A stretch of DNA of 64,000 nucleotides from Paludibacter propionicigenes WB4 (GTDB lineage Bacteria > Bacteroidota > Bacteroidia > Bacteroidales > Paludibacteraceae). The notes beneath the pieces were generated by a model. The model did no database searches, was not told where the DNA came from, and saw nothing but the letters and a program-made list of their open reading frames with translations. A program made the position numbers and the translations under genes. Positions 37,151 through 46,541 of this stretch are shown here, piece by piece (within the stretch, counting starts at the first letter, position 1; each line of letters opens with the position of its first letter). The stretch is taken from contig NC_014734.1 of NCBI RefSeq assembly GCF_000183135.1, positions 3,621,505 through 3,685,504 of the forward strand. Reading direction: 5' to 3'.

Positions 37151-37756
37151 ATGAATATTCAGCTTGTTGATATATTTCGTCCTTTTTTAGGAAAACTAAC
37201 CTGGCGCAGGAGTTCTTCATCGAAAGTAATTTACCTTACTTTTGATGATGGACCGGTGCCTGAGGTTACTCCTTTAGTATTAGATTTACTTGATAAATAC
37301 AACGTTAAGGCGACTTTCTTTTGTGTGGGAGAAAATGTTCGGAAATACCCCGAACTTTATAAAGAAATTCTTCGACGAGGTCACAGAACCGGCAACCATA
37401 CATTTAATCATATAAAGGGATTTAATGTGCCAACCAGCGAATATGTAGCTAATGTGGATAAGGCGGCGGAATACATTGATAGCAAGCTTTTTCGCCCTCC
37501 GTATGGAAGGATAAAACGTAATCAAATAAGGAAGCTAAAATCCCGGTACGAGATTATTATGTGGGATCTGCTTACTTTTGATTATAGTCAGAAAATGGAA
37601 AAAGAAGCTATAATGAATAGAGTGAAACATCAATCGAGAAATGGCTCTATTGTTGTCTTTCACGACTCACTTAAGGCTAAAAACAATATGTTAAGTGTGT
37701 TGCCTTTAGCTATCGAATTCTGGAACAGCAAGGATTATACTTTTGAGCTACTATAA
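37151..37756 (+). CDS. Polysaccharide deacetylase (NodB/CE4) family protein
   Basis: 201-residue CE4 domain with no evident signal peptide. All motifs are visible: TFDDGP (metal and base), GNHTFNH (His-x3-His metal ligands), RPPYG, WDLLTFDY and VVFHDS (catalytic His). It probably removes N-acetyl groups from an envelope polysaccharide or peptidoglycan-like substrate. Its ATG directly follows the stop of the DUF2723 gene, implying translational coupling and a shared envelope-glycan role (inference). Confidence 0.92.
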   Translation: MNIQLVDIFRPFLGKLTWRRSSSSKVIYLTFDDGPVPEVTPLVLDLLDKYNVKATFFCVGENVRKYPELYKEILRRGHRTGNHTFNHIKGFNVPTSEYVANVDKAAEYIDSKLFRPPYGRIKRNQIRKLKSRYEIIMWDLLTFDYSQKMEKEAIMNRVKHQSRNGSIVVFHDSLKAKNNMLSVLPLAIEFWNSKDYTFELL

Positions 37757-37785
37757 AAACCAATCCGAGTTTATACTACTTACAG

Positions 37786-39054
37786 ATGAAAGAGTCCATC
37801 CTACATTATGTTTGGCAAAATAAACTTTTTAGTTTACAGAACCTGACTACAACCGATGAAGAACGGGTTGAGGTAGTTGATGTTGGTAGGATAAACACCG
37901 ATGCAGGACCGGATTTTTTTAATGCAAAGATAAAAATAGCTGATACAATCTGGGCTGGAAATGTTGAAATTCACACCCATTCATCCGATTGGAATAAACA
38001 CAATCATCAGTTGGATAAGGCTTATGATAGTGTTATTCTACATGTAGTGTCAACAGTTGATACCGAGATTTTCAGAACCGATGGGACAAAGATTCCTCAG
38101 TTAGAGTTGAAATTTCCTGACTTTATTGCTCATAATTATGAGCAGCTTTGCAGTCAGCAAAAATGGATTCCCTGTGCCGATAAAATTCATCTTATACCCG
38201 CAATATTCATTCAAAGTTGGAAAAATGCTTTGCTGGCAGAACGGCTGGAGCAAAAGATGAATGCTATTGAAGTTTTGTTGAAGGACAATAATCAGCATTG
38301 GGAAGAAGCATTTTACATAACGTTGGCCAGAAGTTTTGGATTTGGTATCAACAATCAAGCTTTTGAAAGTCTGGCTAAATCGCTGCCTGTTTCGATACTG
38401 GGAAAACATAAAGATCAGTTGTTTCAACTTGAGGCATTGCTATTTGGACAGTCCGGTTTATTGTGCCTGGATGAGCTGGACGAATACGCAACCAGTTTGA
38501 AGAAAGAATACGATTTTCTTCAATCTAAATATGGGTTGACTCCAATAAAGAAATCCGAATGGAAATTATTGCGCTTACGACCTGATAATTTTCCTCATGT
38601 TAGGATTGCTCAATTTGCAGCTTTAGTTCATTCATCTTCGAAGTTATTCTCAAAAATTGTGGGGAATCCCGATATTGAGTATATCCAACAACTGTTTAGC
38701 TGCGAAACATCATTCTATTGGAACACGCACTATCTGTTCGCTCATGAAAGTGTGTTGAACGTGAAACGGTTAGGGAAACTGTCAGTGAATGGGATTATTG
38801 TTAATACCGTTGTACCTTTTTTGTTTTGCTACGCAAGCCAGAAGAAAAATGATGAACTGAAAGACAAAACGTTACAGATTTTGGAGCGTATCCCTGCTGA
38901 GCGCAATTCTATCGTGTCAAACTGGAAGAATCTTGACTTGAAAGTAGAAAATGCATTTGACTCGCAAGCCTTATTGCAATTGAAAAAGCAGTATTGTGAT
39001 GAGAGGAAATGCTTACGATGCAGAATTGGACACAAAGTGTTGACGCTGGAATAG
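37786..39054 (+). CDS. DUF2851 family protein
   Basis: 422-residue soluble protein of the DUF2851 family, common in Bacteroidota and of unknown function. Characteristic N-terminal block: LHYVWQNKLF, INTDAGPDFFNAKIKI and GNVEIHTHSSDWNKHNH. The C-terminus has a CxxC-type group (CDERKCLRCRIG), perhaps a metal site. Located 29 bases after the deacetylase gene, in the same operon. Confidence 0.8.
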   Translation: MKESILHYVWQNKLFSLQNLTTTDEERVEVVDVGRINTDAGPDFFNAKIKIADTIWAGNVEIHTHSSDWNKHNHQLDKAYDSVILHVVSTVDTEIFRTDGTKIPQLELKFPDFIAHNYEQLCSQQKWIPCADKIHLIPAIFIQSWKNALLAERLEQKMNAIEVLLKDNNQHWEEAFYITLARSFGFGINNQAFESLAKSLPVSILGKHKDQLFQLEALLFGQSGLLCLDELDEYATSLKKEYDFLQSKYGLTPIKKSEWKLLRLRPDNFPHVRIAQFAALVHSSSKLFSKIVGNPDIEYIQQLFSCETSFYWNTHYLFAHESVLNVKRLGKLSVNGIIVNTVVPFLFCYASQKKNDELKDKTLQILERIPAERNSIVSNWKNLDLKVENAFDSQALLQLKKQYCDERKCLRCRIGHKVLTLE

Positions 39055-39072
39055 TATCGAAAAAGAATAAAA

Positions 39073-40911
39073 TTGAATATGAAAATAAAAACCAGAATAG
39101 AATTCGTAATAATTACATTGGCTGTTATGCTTGTGGTATATGCTTGCGCCAACCGATCGCAAGGACCTACCGGAGGGCCGAAAGATAAAACGCCACCCCG
39201 GGTGCTGAAGTCGGTTCCGTTGAATGGCGAACTAAACTATAAGAAAAAGCAAATTGAAATAGACTTTGATGAGATGCTCTCGGTAGAAAAGCCAAACGAG
39301 AATGTGATTGTTTCGCCGCCGCAGGTAAAACAGCCCGATGTAAAGGCATACGGAAAGAAAATATCGATTACGTTGAATGAAGACTTGTCTGAGAATACAA
39401 CTTATTCAATCAACTTTGGAGATGCTATAGTAGATTTGAACGAAAAGAATCCTGTGAAAAATTATGTATTTTCTTTTGCAACAGGAAACCAAATTGATAC
39501 GTTGAAGATTTCGGGTGTTGTTATCAACTCAGAAGATTTAAATCCGTTGCCTGGAATAATGGTTGGGATTTACGTTGAAAACACAGACTCGTTTTTCTTC
39601 CAAAAACCTTTTCTTCGGGTGGCCAGAACGGATGATAAGGGTCGTTTTTCTATCAATAATATAAAGAAAGGGAAGTATAAAATCTTTGCTCTGGGCGATA
39701 CCAATCACGATTATTTTTATCAGCCCGGAGAAGGGGTAGCTTTGCTTGATTCTGTTATAACTCCAACATACAGAATTGAACAAATGACCGATACAATATG
39801 GAAAGATACAATTACGGTGGACAGCCTTCACACTTATATGGGTACACATTTTTTGCCCGACAATGTGACGCTTCGTTATTTCAATGAAAATAAAAAACGA
39901 CAATACTTTGTAAAGTCCGAAAGAAAAGAGCCTTTTGTATTTAATTTGTTCTTCAATACGGCTTCTACAAAGCTTCCTGAAATTAAGCCGTTGAATTTCA
40001 AATGGGATGATAAATACCTGCTTGAGAAAAATGCAACTGCCGATACACTTACCTATTGGTTGAAAGATTCGACATTGTGGAAAACGGATACATTGCGTAT
40101 GTCAATGACGTATTTAAAGACCGACTCATTGTATAAACTACAATCGAAAACAGACACCATCAGTGTTATTTTGCGTAATGCGCGAGTCAGCACAAAATCT
40201 AAAACTTCATCTAAACCGATCATTACGAAAATAGAACATTTGAAGGTTGCAAGTAATATATCTTCTGTGTTTGATGTATACAGCCCGATTATTTTGAAAT
40301 TCGATGCGCCTTTGGCCGATTTTGATGTTACAAAGATCAGGCTTAGTGAGAAAATAGATAGTACCTATAAGGAAATTCCGTTTAAATGGCAAAAACTGGA
40401 TTCCATTCAGAAGACCTTTGGAATTAGCTATAAATGGTTGCCCGAAAAGAGTTATAAACTTTTAATAGATTCGGCTACATTCACGAGCATATATGGCAAA
40501 ACGAATAATAAGATTAAAGATGAGTTTAAAATAAAATCGTTGGATGATTATTCGAGCATAGAACTGGTGCTTAGTCCATTTAATCCCAAAGCAGTATTGC
40601 AGGTGCTTGATACAAAAGACACACCGGTGGCAACCAAACCGGCCATTGAAAAAGGGACTCTTTTTGAGTACTTGAAGCCGGGTGATTATTATGTTCGTAT
40701 GTTCATAGACCGAAACGGAAACGGTAAATGGGATCCGGGTGATTTGAAAGCCAAGCGTCAGCCTGAGGAAGTATATTATTATCCAAAGAAACTCTCGCTT
40801 ATCAAGAACTGGAAATTTGAGGAAACGTGGGATTACAATGAAACTCCGTTGCTTAAGCAGAAACCGCAAGAATTAATAAAAGCGTCTATTTCGTCGAAAC
40901 AGAAAAATTGA
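39073..40911 (+). CDS. Ig-like (Big_5/SbsA-type) domain envelope lipoprotein
   Basis: 612 residues with a signal peptide and lipobox-like end (VVYACANRS, Cys about residue 25), then a GPTGGPKDKTPP linker. A Big_5-type Ig domain (about 40-135, VKNYVFSFATG) is followed by a carboxypeptidase-regulatory-like fold (about 145-220) and beta-rich repeats. Near the end, FIDRNGNGKWDPGD (about 555-568) looks like a calcium-binding loop. Probably an outer-membrane lipoprotein; function unknown. An alternative start is the ATG at 39079. Last gene of the operon. Confidence 0.75.
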   Translation: MNMKIKTRIEFVIITLAVMLVVYACANRSQGPTGGPKDKTPPRVLKSVPLNGELNYKKKQIEIDFDEMLSVEKPNENVIVSPPQVKQPDVKAYGKKISITLNEDLSENTTYSINFGDAIVDLNEKNPVKNYVFSFATGNQIDTLKISGVVINSEDLNPLPGIMVGIYVENTDSFFFQKPFLRVARTDDKGRFSINNIKKGKYKIFALGDTNHDYFYQPGEGVALLDSVITPTYRIEQMTDTIWKDTITVDSLHTYMGTHFLPDNVTLRYFNENKKRQYFVKSERKEPFVFNLFFNTASTKLPEIKPLNFKWDDKYLLEKNATADTLTYWLKDSTLWKTDTLRMSMTYLKTDSLYKLQSKTDTISVILRNARVSTKSKTSSKPIITKIEHLKVASNISSVFDVYSPIILKFDAPLADFDVTKIRLSEKIDSTYKEIPFKWQKLDSIQKTFGISYKWLPEKSYKLLIDSATFTSIYGKTNNKIKDEFKIKSLDDYSSIELVLSPFNPKAVLQVLDTKDTPVATKPAIEKGTLFEYLKPGDYYVRMFIDRNGNGKWDPGDLKAKRQPEEVYYYPKKLSLIKNWKFEETWDYNETPLLKQKPQELIKASISSKQKN

Positions 40912-40929
40912 CAGCGTGATAACGTAACG

Positions 40930-40975
40930 AAAAAAGCATATTCAACCTCCAAACGGGAATTGAATATGCTTTTTT
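40930..40975. terminator. Bidirectional terminator
   Basis: Perfect 16-base inverted repeat (40930-40945 and 40960-40975) with A6 and T6 ends, between the convergent lipoprotein and nhaA genes. Confidence 0.88.
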
Positions 40976-41012
40976 GCTTCAAGTCATAGTGAAGTATCCC
41001 GTTAGTATTTGT

Positions 41013-42176
41013 CTATTGGGGTTTACTTATTGAATGCTTTTTGTGTATGGGTAGTGTCAGTTTCAGACAAATAAATCCAATTACGGCAGCAACAAGAGAC
41101 GACAAGAGTATAATAAGTTTGGCATTACTGATGATTGCCTCATTATCGAAGGCAAGCAAGGTGATAAAAATGGACATCGTAAACCCGATTCCGCCCAAAA
41201 GTCCGGCACCGAAAATTGCTTTCCAGTTCAGGTCGACGGGCAACCGGCAAATGCCCACCTTAACCACCAACAATGAAAGCAAAAATATACCAAGCGGTTT
41301 GCCAACGATGAGTCCGGTCATAATGCCTATGCTGTAATGCTCAGAGAGTGTTTGAGTGAATTCGCCACTCAGGCTTATGGCGGTGTTTGCCAGCGCAAAA
41401 ATCGGAAGAATAATAAAAGCAACAGGCTTGTGCAAGAAATGTTGTAGTTTGTATGAACCCGATTTACGGTCGCCGTTGCCAAACGGAATTGCAAAGGCCA
41501 GTAAAACCCCTGTGATAGTAGCGTGTACTCCTGAGTTGAGCATAAAATACCACATGAGAATACCCCCAACCAAATAGGGAATGAGCGTTCTGACCTTTAG
41601 TTTGTTCAACACGACAAGTGCAACAAATATACCCAACGCTGCAATTAGATTAGCCCAGATAAGCGTTTTGGTATAAAACAAAGCAATGACCAGAATAGCT
41701 CCTAAATCGTCGATAACGGCCAGTGCCGTCAGAAATACTTTGAGCGAAGTAGGAACTCTGCTTCCCAGCAAGGATAGAATACCCAGCGCAAAGGCAATAT
41801 CGGTTGCCATAGGAATACCAGCTCCCGACTGAGTGACAGTACCGTAGTTGAATAGCAAATAGAGCCCTGCCGGAACTATCATACCACCCAACGCCGCAAA
41901 AATAGGAAGCAAAGCATTTTTGATGTTTGAGAGTTCGCCCTGATAAATTTCCCTTTCCAGTTCCAGTCCTATCAGCAGGAAGAATATTGTCATTAGCCCA
42001 TCATTCACCCAATGTTCAATGCTATGACCTACTAACTGGGTTTGCCAGAAAAGATGATAACCGCTCCCGAAAACCGAGTTGGCAATAGCGAGCGACACAA
42101 TTGTACAAGCGATAAGAATTAATCCACCCGCCTTTTCGCTGTTAAAGAACTCTTTAAATAGGTTAGTTGCTCTCAT
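41013..42176 (-). CDS. nhaA: Na+/H+ antiporter NhaA
   Basis: 387-residue inner-membrane antiporter with about twelve hydrophobic segments. It exchanges external protons for cytoplasmic sodium and supports pH and sodium tolerance. The ion-binding Asp-Asp pair is visible in LTALAVIDDLGAI (about 155-167), preceded by MATDIAFALGIL. Full length for the family. Single gene, convergent with the lipoprotein gene. Confidence 0.96.
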   Translation of the reverse strand: MRATNLFKEFFNSEKAGGLILIACTIVSLAIANSVFGSGYHLFWQTQLVGHSIEHWVNDGLMTIFFLLIGLELEREIYQGELSNIKNALLPIFAALGGMIVPAGLYLLFNYGTVTQSGAGIPMATDIAFALGILSLLGSRVPTSLKVFLTALAVIDDLGAILVIALFYTKTLIWANLIAALGIFVALVVLNKLKVRTLIPYLVGGILMWYFMLNSGVHATITGVLLAFAIPFGNGDRKSGSYKLQHFLHKPVAFIILPIFALANTAISLSGEFTQTLSEHYSIGIMTGLIVGKPLGIFLLSLLVVKVGICRLPVDLNWKAIFGAGLLGGIGFTMSIFITLLAFDNEAIISNAKLIILLSSLVAAVIGFICLKLTLPIHKKHSISKPQ

Positions 42177-42198
42177 TGTTTTGTTGGTTAGTACGACT

Positions 42199-42206
42199 CA
42201 AAGATA
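42199..42206 (-). promoter_or_regulatory. Predicted -7 box of nhaA
   Basis: TATCTTTG on the minus strand, 22 bases before the start codon, giving a very short leader. Confidence 0.5.
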
Positions 42207-42342
42207 CAAAAATACAATGAGACGGTTAATAGAAGCAGAACAAATTTAACGATATGATAGTTTGCGGCGATAAAATAAAAGTGTAGATATATTAGGATTA
42301 TATGAGAATAATATAAATGTCTTTATTGTGAAAATAAAGATT

Positions 42343-42350
42343 TATATTTG
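42343..42350 (+). promoter_or_regulatory. Predicted -7 box of the methyltransferase gene
   Basis: TATATTTG, 44 bases before the ATG, in an AT-rich stretch. Confidence 0.4.
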
Positions 42351-42394
42351 TGGGTGGATTTTTTTATATCTAATAAAATTGAATAAGAGGGAAT

Positions 42395-43138
42395 ATGAAT
42401 AAAATTATAAAGAGCATATTGAAGAGAAGTTTTGGCTTATTGGCATTAGTAGAGTCTGTATTTGATAAACAGTTTTTAGTTGCAGATGTACCCATGTCAA
42501 CTATAGTAAGTCATCAAAAATGGGAAAAGTATTTATATGATATTGGGAATAAGGATGGACTGAGAATCTTGGAGATAGGAAGTCGTGAAGTAACAGGAAA
42601 ATCTATTGCTCGAAAGAATTTCTCGAATGCAACATATATTGGATTCGACCTTTACCCTGGGAATAATGTAGATGTTGTTGGAGATGCCCATAAGTTGTCA
42701 TCTTATTTTGCGTGCGAAGAGAAATTTGATATTATTTACAGTAGTTCTTGCTTTGAACATTTTGCAATGCCTTGGATTGTAGCTACAGAAATCTCGAAAT
42801 TATTGAAAGTTGGTGGAATTGTATTTGTAGAAACTCATTTTTCCTTTGCTTCTCATGAAAGACCATGGCATTTCTTTCAATTTAGTGATATGGCATTAAG
42901 AGTGCTATTTTCAAATGTGCTTGGATTTGAATGTATTGAAGCCGGTATGTCAAATCCATTAGTGGGAAGATTCTCATCATTAGCTGATAAATATTTAAAA
43001 AACAAACCTGTGGTTGGACTTTATTGTCATACTGAATATTTAGGAAAGAAAATAAGAGATGTTGATGATTTTGACTGGAAAACAGTGGATTTATTTGATA
43101 TTGTAGGAGAAACAAAATATCCGGAACCATTGAAATAG
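42395..43138 (+). CDS. Class I SAM-dependent methyltransferase
   Basis: 247-residue soluble enzyme with the SAM-binding glycine motif ILEIGSREVTG (about 54-64), an acidic residue ending the second strand (IGFDLYPG), the motif DIIYSSSCFEHF (about 111-122) and LLKVGGIVFVETH. It resembles methyltransferases of polysaccharide and glycan clusters, but the substrate is unknown. Codon use is clearly more AT-rich than in its neighbours and it stands alone between nhaA and the thioesterase, which suggests horizontal acquisition. Confidence 0.8.
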   Translation: MNKIIKSILKRSFGLLALVESVFDKQFLVADVPMSTIVSHQKWEKYLYDIGNKDGLRILEIGSREVTGKSIARKNFSNATYIGFDLYPGNNVDVVGDAHKLSSYFACEEKFDIIYSSSCFEHFAMPWIVATEISKLLKVGGIVFVETHFSFASHERPWHFFQFSDMALRVLFSNVLGFECIEAGMSNPLVGRFSSLADKYLKNKPVVGLYCHTEYLGKKIRDVDDFDWKTVDLFDIVGETKYPEPLK

Positions 43139-43155
43139 ACACTTTCAAGAGATTT

Positions 43156-43186
43156 TTGTCAGAAGCTTTAAAAATTCGTACTTTTG
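43156..43186 (+). promoter_or_regulatory. Predicted promoter of the thioesterase-dinB pair
   Basis: TTG (43156-43158), 20-base spacer, TACTTTTG (43179-43186); about 60 bases before the ATG. Confidence 0.6.
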
Positions 43187-43245
43187 CATGCAATAAATAG
43201 ATTGTAAATGTTCTAAAACTATTTAAATTCTTGTAACAGCAAAAT

Positions 43246-43695
43246 ATGGATAACATTAAATTCAATCATACAACGCCTATCCAACTACGTTTTAATGATT
43301 TCGATGCTTTGGGGCATGTAAATAACTCGGTTTACTTCTCGTTTTATGATTTGGGTAAAACTTCTTACTTTGATGAAGTAGTGCCTGGAGCCACTTCCAG
43401 CAAAGAAGTGGGCGTTGTAATTGCAAATATTCAGGTAAGTTTTCTGTTGTCGGTATATCCGGGTGAAAATGTAGCTGTGGAAACCGCTGTGGTAGAAATC
43501 GGGAACAAGAGCTTTAAACTCTTACAGCAGCTCATCGATGTTGATACAAAAGAAGTGAAGTGTATCTGTCAGACAGTCATGGTTTGTTTTGATGCAAAAA
43601 CGAAAAGTTCGCATCCCATTTCGGACGAATGGCGTAAAGCTATGGCCGACTTTGAGGGTAATCCGGAACTGGGGAAAGTACATTCTAAGAATTAA
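43246..43695 (+). CDS. Acyl-CoA thioesterase, hot-dog fold (4HBT)
   Basis: 149-residue thioesterase with the catalytic-loop motif RFNDFDALGHVNNSVYFSF (about 17-35), typical of 4-hydroxybenzoyl-CoA thioesterase-like and YbgC/FadM-like enzymes. It hydrolyses acyl-CoA or acyl-ACP; chain length cannot be predicted. It lies 32 bases upstream of dinB and probably shares its transcript. Confidence 0.88.
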   Translation: MDNIKFNHTTPIQLRFNDFDALGHVNNSVYFSFYDLGKTSYFDEVVPGATSSKEVGVVIANIQVSFLLSVYPGENVAVETAVVEIGNKSFKLLQQLIDVDTKEVKCICQTVMVCFDAKTKSSHPISDEWRKAMADFEGNPELGKVHSKN

Positions 43696-43727
43696 TACCT
43701 CCTTTTCATAAACCGCTGTGTTGAGCT

Positions 43728-44813
43728 ATGCGTAAGATAATTCATATTGATATGGATGCTTTCTTTGCTTCGATAGAGCAGCGGGATAATGCTGACTACA
43801 GGGGCAAACCTCTGGCTGTCGGTTATTCGGGAGCACGTGGTGTGGTGGCAGCTTCCAGTTATGAAGCGCGGCGTTATGGAGTGCATTCGGCCATGGCATC
43901 AAAAACGGCATTGCGTAAGTGTCCGCACCTGATATTTGTGATGCCGCGGTTTGATGTGTATAAGTCGGTGTCGCGACAGATTATGGAAATCTTCCATGAA
44001 TATACCGATTTAGTGGAACCTCTTTCGTTGGATGAAGCCTTCCTTGATGTTACCGAGAATCACAAGCAGATAGCAACGGCTACACAAATAGCCAAAGAGA
44101 TAAAGCAAAAGATCCGGGAAACCGTTGGGCTTACAGCTTCGGCGGGCGTATCGTTCAATAAGTTCCTGGCCAAGATAGCGTCCGACTATAATAAACCGGA
44201 TGGATTATTTGTGATTACACCAAAAGCTGCCGAGCAATTTGTAGATACATTACCGATAGAACGTTTCTTCGGTGTGGGGAAAGTTACTGCTGAACGCATG
44301 CATCAGTTAGGTATCAAGACCGGAGCTGATTTAAAACAATGGTCGGAGCAAGGGTTGGTAACCAACTTTGGCAAGGTAGGACACATGTATTATCAAAACG
44401 CGCGGGCGATAGATAACCGACCGGTGGAATCGCAGAGAATCCGTAAATCGGTAAGTTCCGAGACTACCTTTGCAATTGATACGGATATTTATGAAGAAAT
44501 CTTGCCAGAACTTGATGTACTCACCCGTGAAGTGGTGGATTACATACAAAAGAAAGACTTTAAAGGGCGCACGGCAAGTATAAAACTGAAGTTTTCAGAT
44601 TTTAGAGTTATTACCCGCAGTAAAACCTTTCCCACACCTGTGTCAGATTACGAAACGCTTTATGGAGCAGGGAAAGAGATGCTTAAACTGGTGGATTTGT
44701 CTCCTAAAATAAGGTTGATTGGAATAGGCGTTAAGAATAATGAAGAAGAAGTGAGTTGGGGCGATGCTATTCAGTTAAGAATTGAATTTAAAGAAGATGA
44801 GTTGAATGAGTGA
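43728..44813 (+). CDS. dinB: DNA polymerase IV
   Basis: 361-residue Y-family translesion polymerase. Catalytic carboxylates are visible in HIDMDAFFASIEQ (residues 5-17) and SLDEAFLDV (about 101-109). The fingers, thumb and little-finger regions follow (SAGVSFNKFLAKIASDYNKP, FFGVGKVTAERM). The length is normal for DinB, and there is no obvious C-terminal clamp-binding extension beyond the short acidic tail. No LexA-type box was identified upstream. Confidence 0.96.
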   Translation: MRKIIHIDMDAFFASIEQRDNADYRGKPLAVGYSGARGVVAASSYEARRYGVHSAMASKTALRKCPHLIFVMPRFDVYKSVSRQIMEIFHEYTDLVEPLSLDEAFLDVTENHKQIATATQIAKEIKQKIRETVGLTASAGVSFNKFLAKIASDYNKPDGLFVITPKAAEQFVDTLPIERFFGVGKVTAERMHQLGIKTGADLKQWSEQGLVTNFGKVGHMYYQNARAIDNRPVESQRIRKSVSSETTFAIDTDIYEEILPELDVLTREVVDYIQKKDFKGRTASIKLKFSDFRVITRSKTFPTPVSDYETLYGAGKEMLKLVDLSPKIRLIGIGVKNNEEEVSWGDAIQLRIEFKEDELNE

Positions 44814-44905
44814 AATCTTTTTCCTCGCTGATGCGTTTTAGCTATGCACAACTATCTTCCTGACAGCAGAGGGTGTAAAATCAATTATTCAATTAGAAAA
44901 AGTAT

Positions 44906-45271
44906 ATGGGAACAATAACACAAATTTTAATAGGATTGGTAGCCCTTGAGCATATCTATATTTTATGGATAGAAATGTTTGCGTGGGAATCAGCAGGGAA
45001 AAGAACATTCAAGAGTTTACCCGCTGAATTGTTTAAGCCAACCAAAGGATTAGCTGCCAATCAGGGTTTGTATAATGGCTTTTTAGCTGCCGGTTTGATA
45101 TGGACATTCTTTATCTCTGATATCTTGTGGAAAACGAATATCTCGATTTTCTTTTTGAGCTGTGTTTCAATAGCCGGAATTTATGGTGCTGCAACAGCTG
45201 ATAAGAAGATATTCTTTGTTCAGGCGCTACCGGCAATATTGGCATTGATAGCTCTTTTATTGGCTCTATAA
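44906..45271 (+). CDS. DUF1304 family small membrane protein
   Basis: 121 residues with four hydrophobic segments and the family features LVALEHIYILWIEMFAWE and AANQGLYNGFLAAGL. Function unknown. It stands alone, 92 bases after dinB, followed by a strong bidirectional terminator. Confidence 0.85.
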   Translation: MGTITQILIGLVALEHIYILWIEMFAWESAGKRTFKSLPAELFKPTKGLAANQGLYNGFLAAGLIWTFFISDILWKTNISIFFLSCVSIAGIYGAATADKKIFFVQALPAILALIALLLAL

Positions 45272-45292
45272 GAGTTATAACATCTAACAAAG

Positions 45293-45322
45293 TACGGCGT
45301 AAGATTTGATTCTTACGCCGTA
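45293..45322. terminator. Bidirectional terminator
   Basis: Perfect 12-base stem TACGGCGTAAGA (45293-45304) with its complement at 45311-45322, flanked by AAAG and TTTT, between the convergent DUF1304 and hisC genes. Confidence 0.85.
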
Positions 45323-45345
45323 TTTTGTATCTAAAAGAAGTACAG

Positions 45346-46374
45346 TTAGAATTTCTTCAACTCTTCCAACAAAGTCTTATTTTCTTCAGGAGTCCCCACC
45401 GTAATTCGCACACAACCCATACACAACGAAACTGTGTTGCGGTTACGCACAATGATGCTTTTATCCACCAAGTGGTGATACACCGCATTGGCATCGGGCA
45501 CTTTTACCAGTACGAAGTTGGCATCGGTAGGGTAGATGTGTTGTACCAACGGCAATTTTTCCAGTTCCTGAACCAACACCGTTCGTTCTGCCAGTAATGT
45601 TTTCACCCATGCTTTTGTTTGATCTGCATTTTTTAGCGAAGCTACAGCTTGCTTTTGCGTCAGAATGTTGACGTTGTAAGGATATTTGATTTTGTTGAGG
45701 ATGCCGATAATTTCAGTCGATGCAAATGCCATTCCCAGTCGGATAGCTGCACTTCCCCAGGCTTTGGAGAAGGTTTGCAAAATTACCAGATTCGGATATT
45801 GCGATAGAAATCCGGAGAAACTACCTTCGGAGGCAAAATCAATATAAGCCTCATCAAGCACTACAATACCTTCGAACGAAGTAAGTAATTTGACGATTTC
45901 CTTTCTATCTAAACTGTTGCCGGTAGGATTGTTCGGCGAGCAAAGCCAGATAAGTTTGGTGTACAGGTTAGTTGCTGCCAGTAAACTATCAGCGGTAAAC
46001 TGGAAATTTTCATCAAGCAACACTTTGCGATATTCAACATCGTTGATGGATGCACAAACTTTGTACATGCCGTAGGTAGGTTCAATAGCCACTACATTAT
46101 CGATGCGCGGTTCGCAAAATGCACGGTATAATAAATCGATAGGCTCGTCGCTACCGTTTCCAAGGAAGATGTTCTCTGCCGGAACATTTTTTACTTTAGT
46201 GATAAGGTCTTTCACTTCCCATTGCAATGGGTCGGGATAGCGGTTGAATGGTGCGTTGTATGGATTCTCGTTTGCATCCAGGTATACCGACGCTTCACCT
46301 TTAAACTCATCGCGGGCGCATGAGTAGGGTTGGAGTTCGCGTATATTGGTGCGTAATAATTTGTCTATATTCAT
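45346..46374 (-). CDS. hisC: Histidinol-phosphate aminotransferase
   Basis: 342-residue PLP-dependent class II aminotransferase (imidazole acetol phosphate + Glu to histidinol phosphate + 2-oxoglutarate). Motifs: [20 protein letters not shown] (about 144-152), VLDEAYIDF (about 172-180) and the PLP-lysine segment [14 protein letters not shown] (about 198-211). Downstream of hisD on the same strand, with a 167-base gap containing tandem repeats. The usual following gene hisB is not here; the operon ends at the terminator. Confidence 0.95.
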   Translation of the reverse strand: MNIDKLLRTNIRELQPYSCARDEFKGEASVYLDANENPYNAPFNRYPDPLQWEVKDLITKVKNVPAENIFLGNGSDEPIDLLYRAFCEPRIDNVVAIEPTYGMYKVCASINDVEYRKVLLDENFQFTADSLLAATNLYTKLIWLCSPNNPTGNSLDRKEIVKLLTSFEGIVVLDEAYIDFASEGSFSGFLSQYPNLVILQTFSKAWGSAAIRLGMAFASTEIIGILNKIKYPYNVNILTQKQAVASLKNADQTKAWVKTLLAERTVLVQELEKLPLVQHIYPTDANFVLVKVPDANAVYHHLVDKSIIVRNRNTVSLCMGCVRITVGTPEENKTLLEELKKF

Positions 46375-46396
46375 TTTTACTCGTTTTACTCGGGAT

Positions 46397-46484
46397 CGTA
46401 GTTCGCTTCGCTCATGTTATTAACTCACTTCGTTCGTGATATTAACTCGCTTTTCTCGTGATATTAGCTCACTTCGTTCGCGTT
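46397..46484. repeat. 22-bp tandem repeats between hisC and hisD
   Basis: Four 22-base units (46397, 46419, 46441, 46463) of the type ATTAACTCACTTCGTTCGTGAT. Each contains a small imperfect palindrome (TCAC..GTGA). They occupy the leader of hisC. Confidence 0.82.
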
Positions 46485-46541
46485 ATTTGCTTACGCGTTA
46501 TTAATTGATAACTGTTCACTGATAACTGCTCACTGAAAAAA

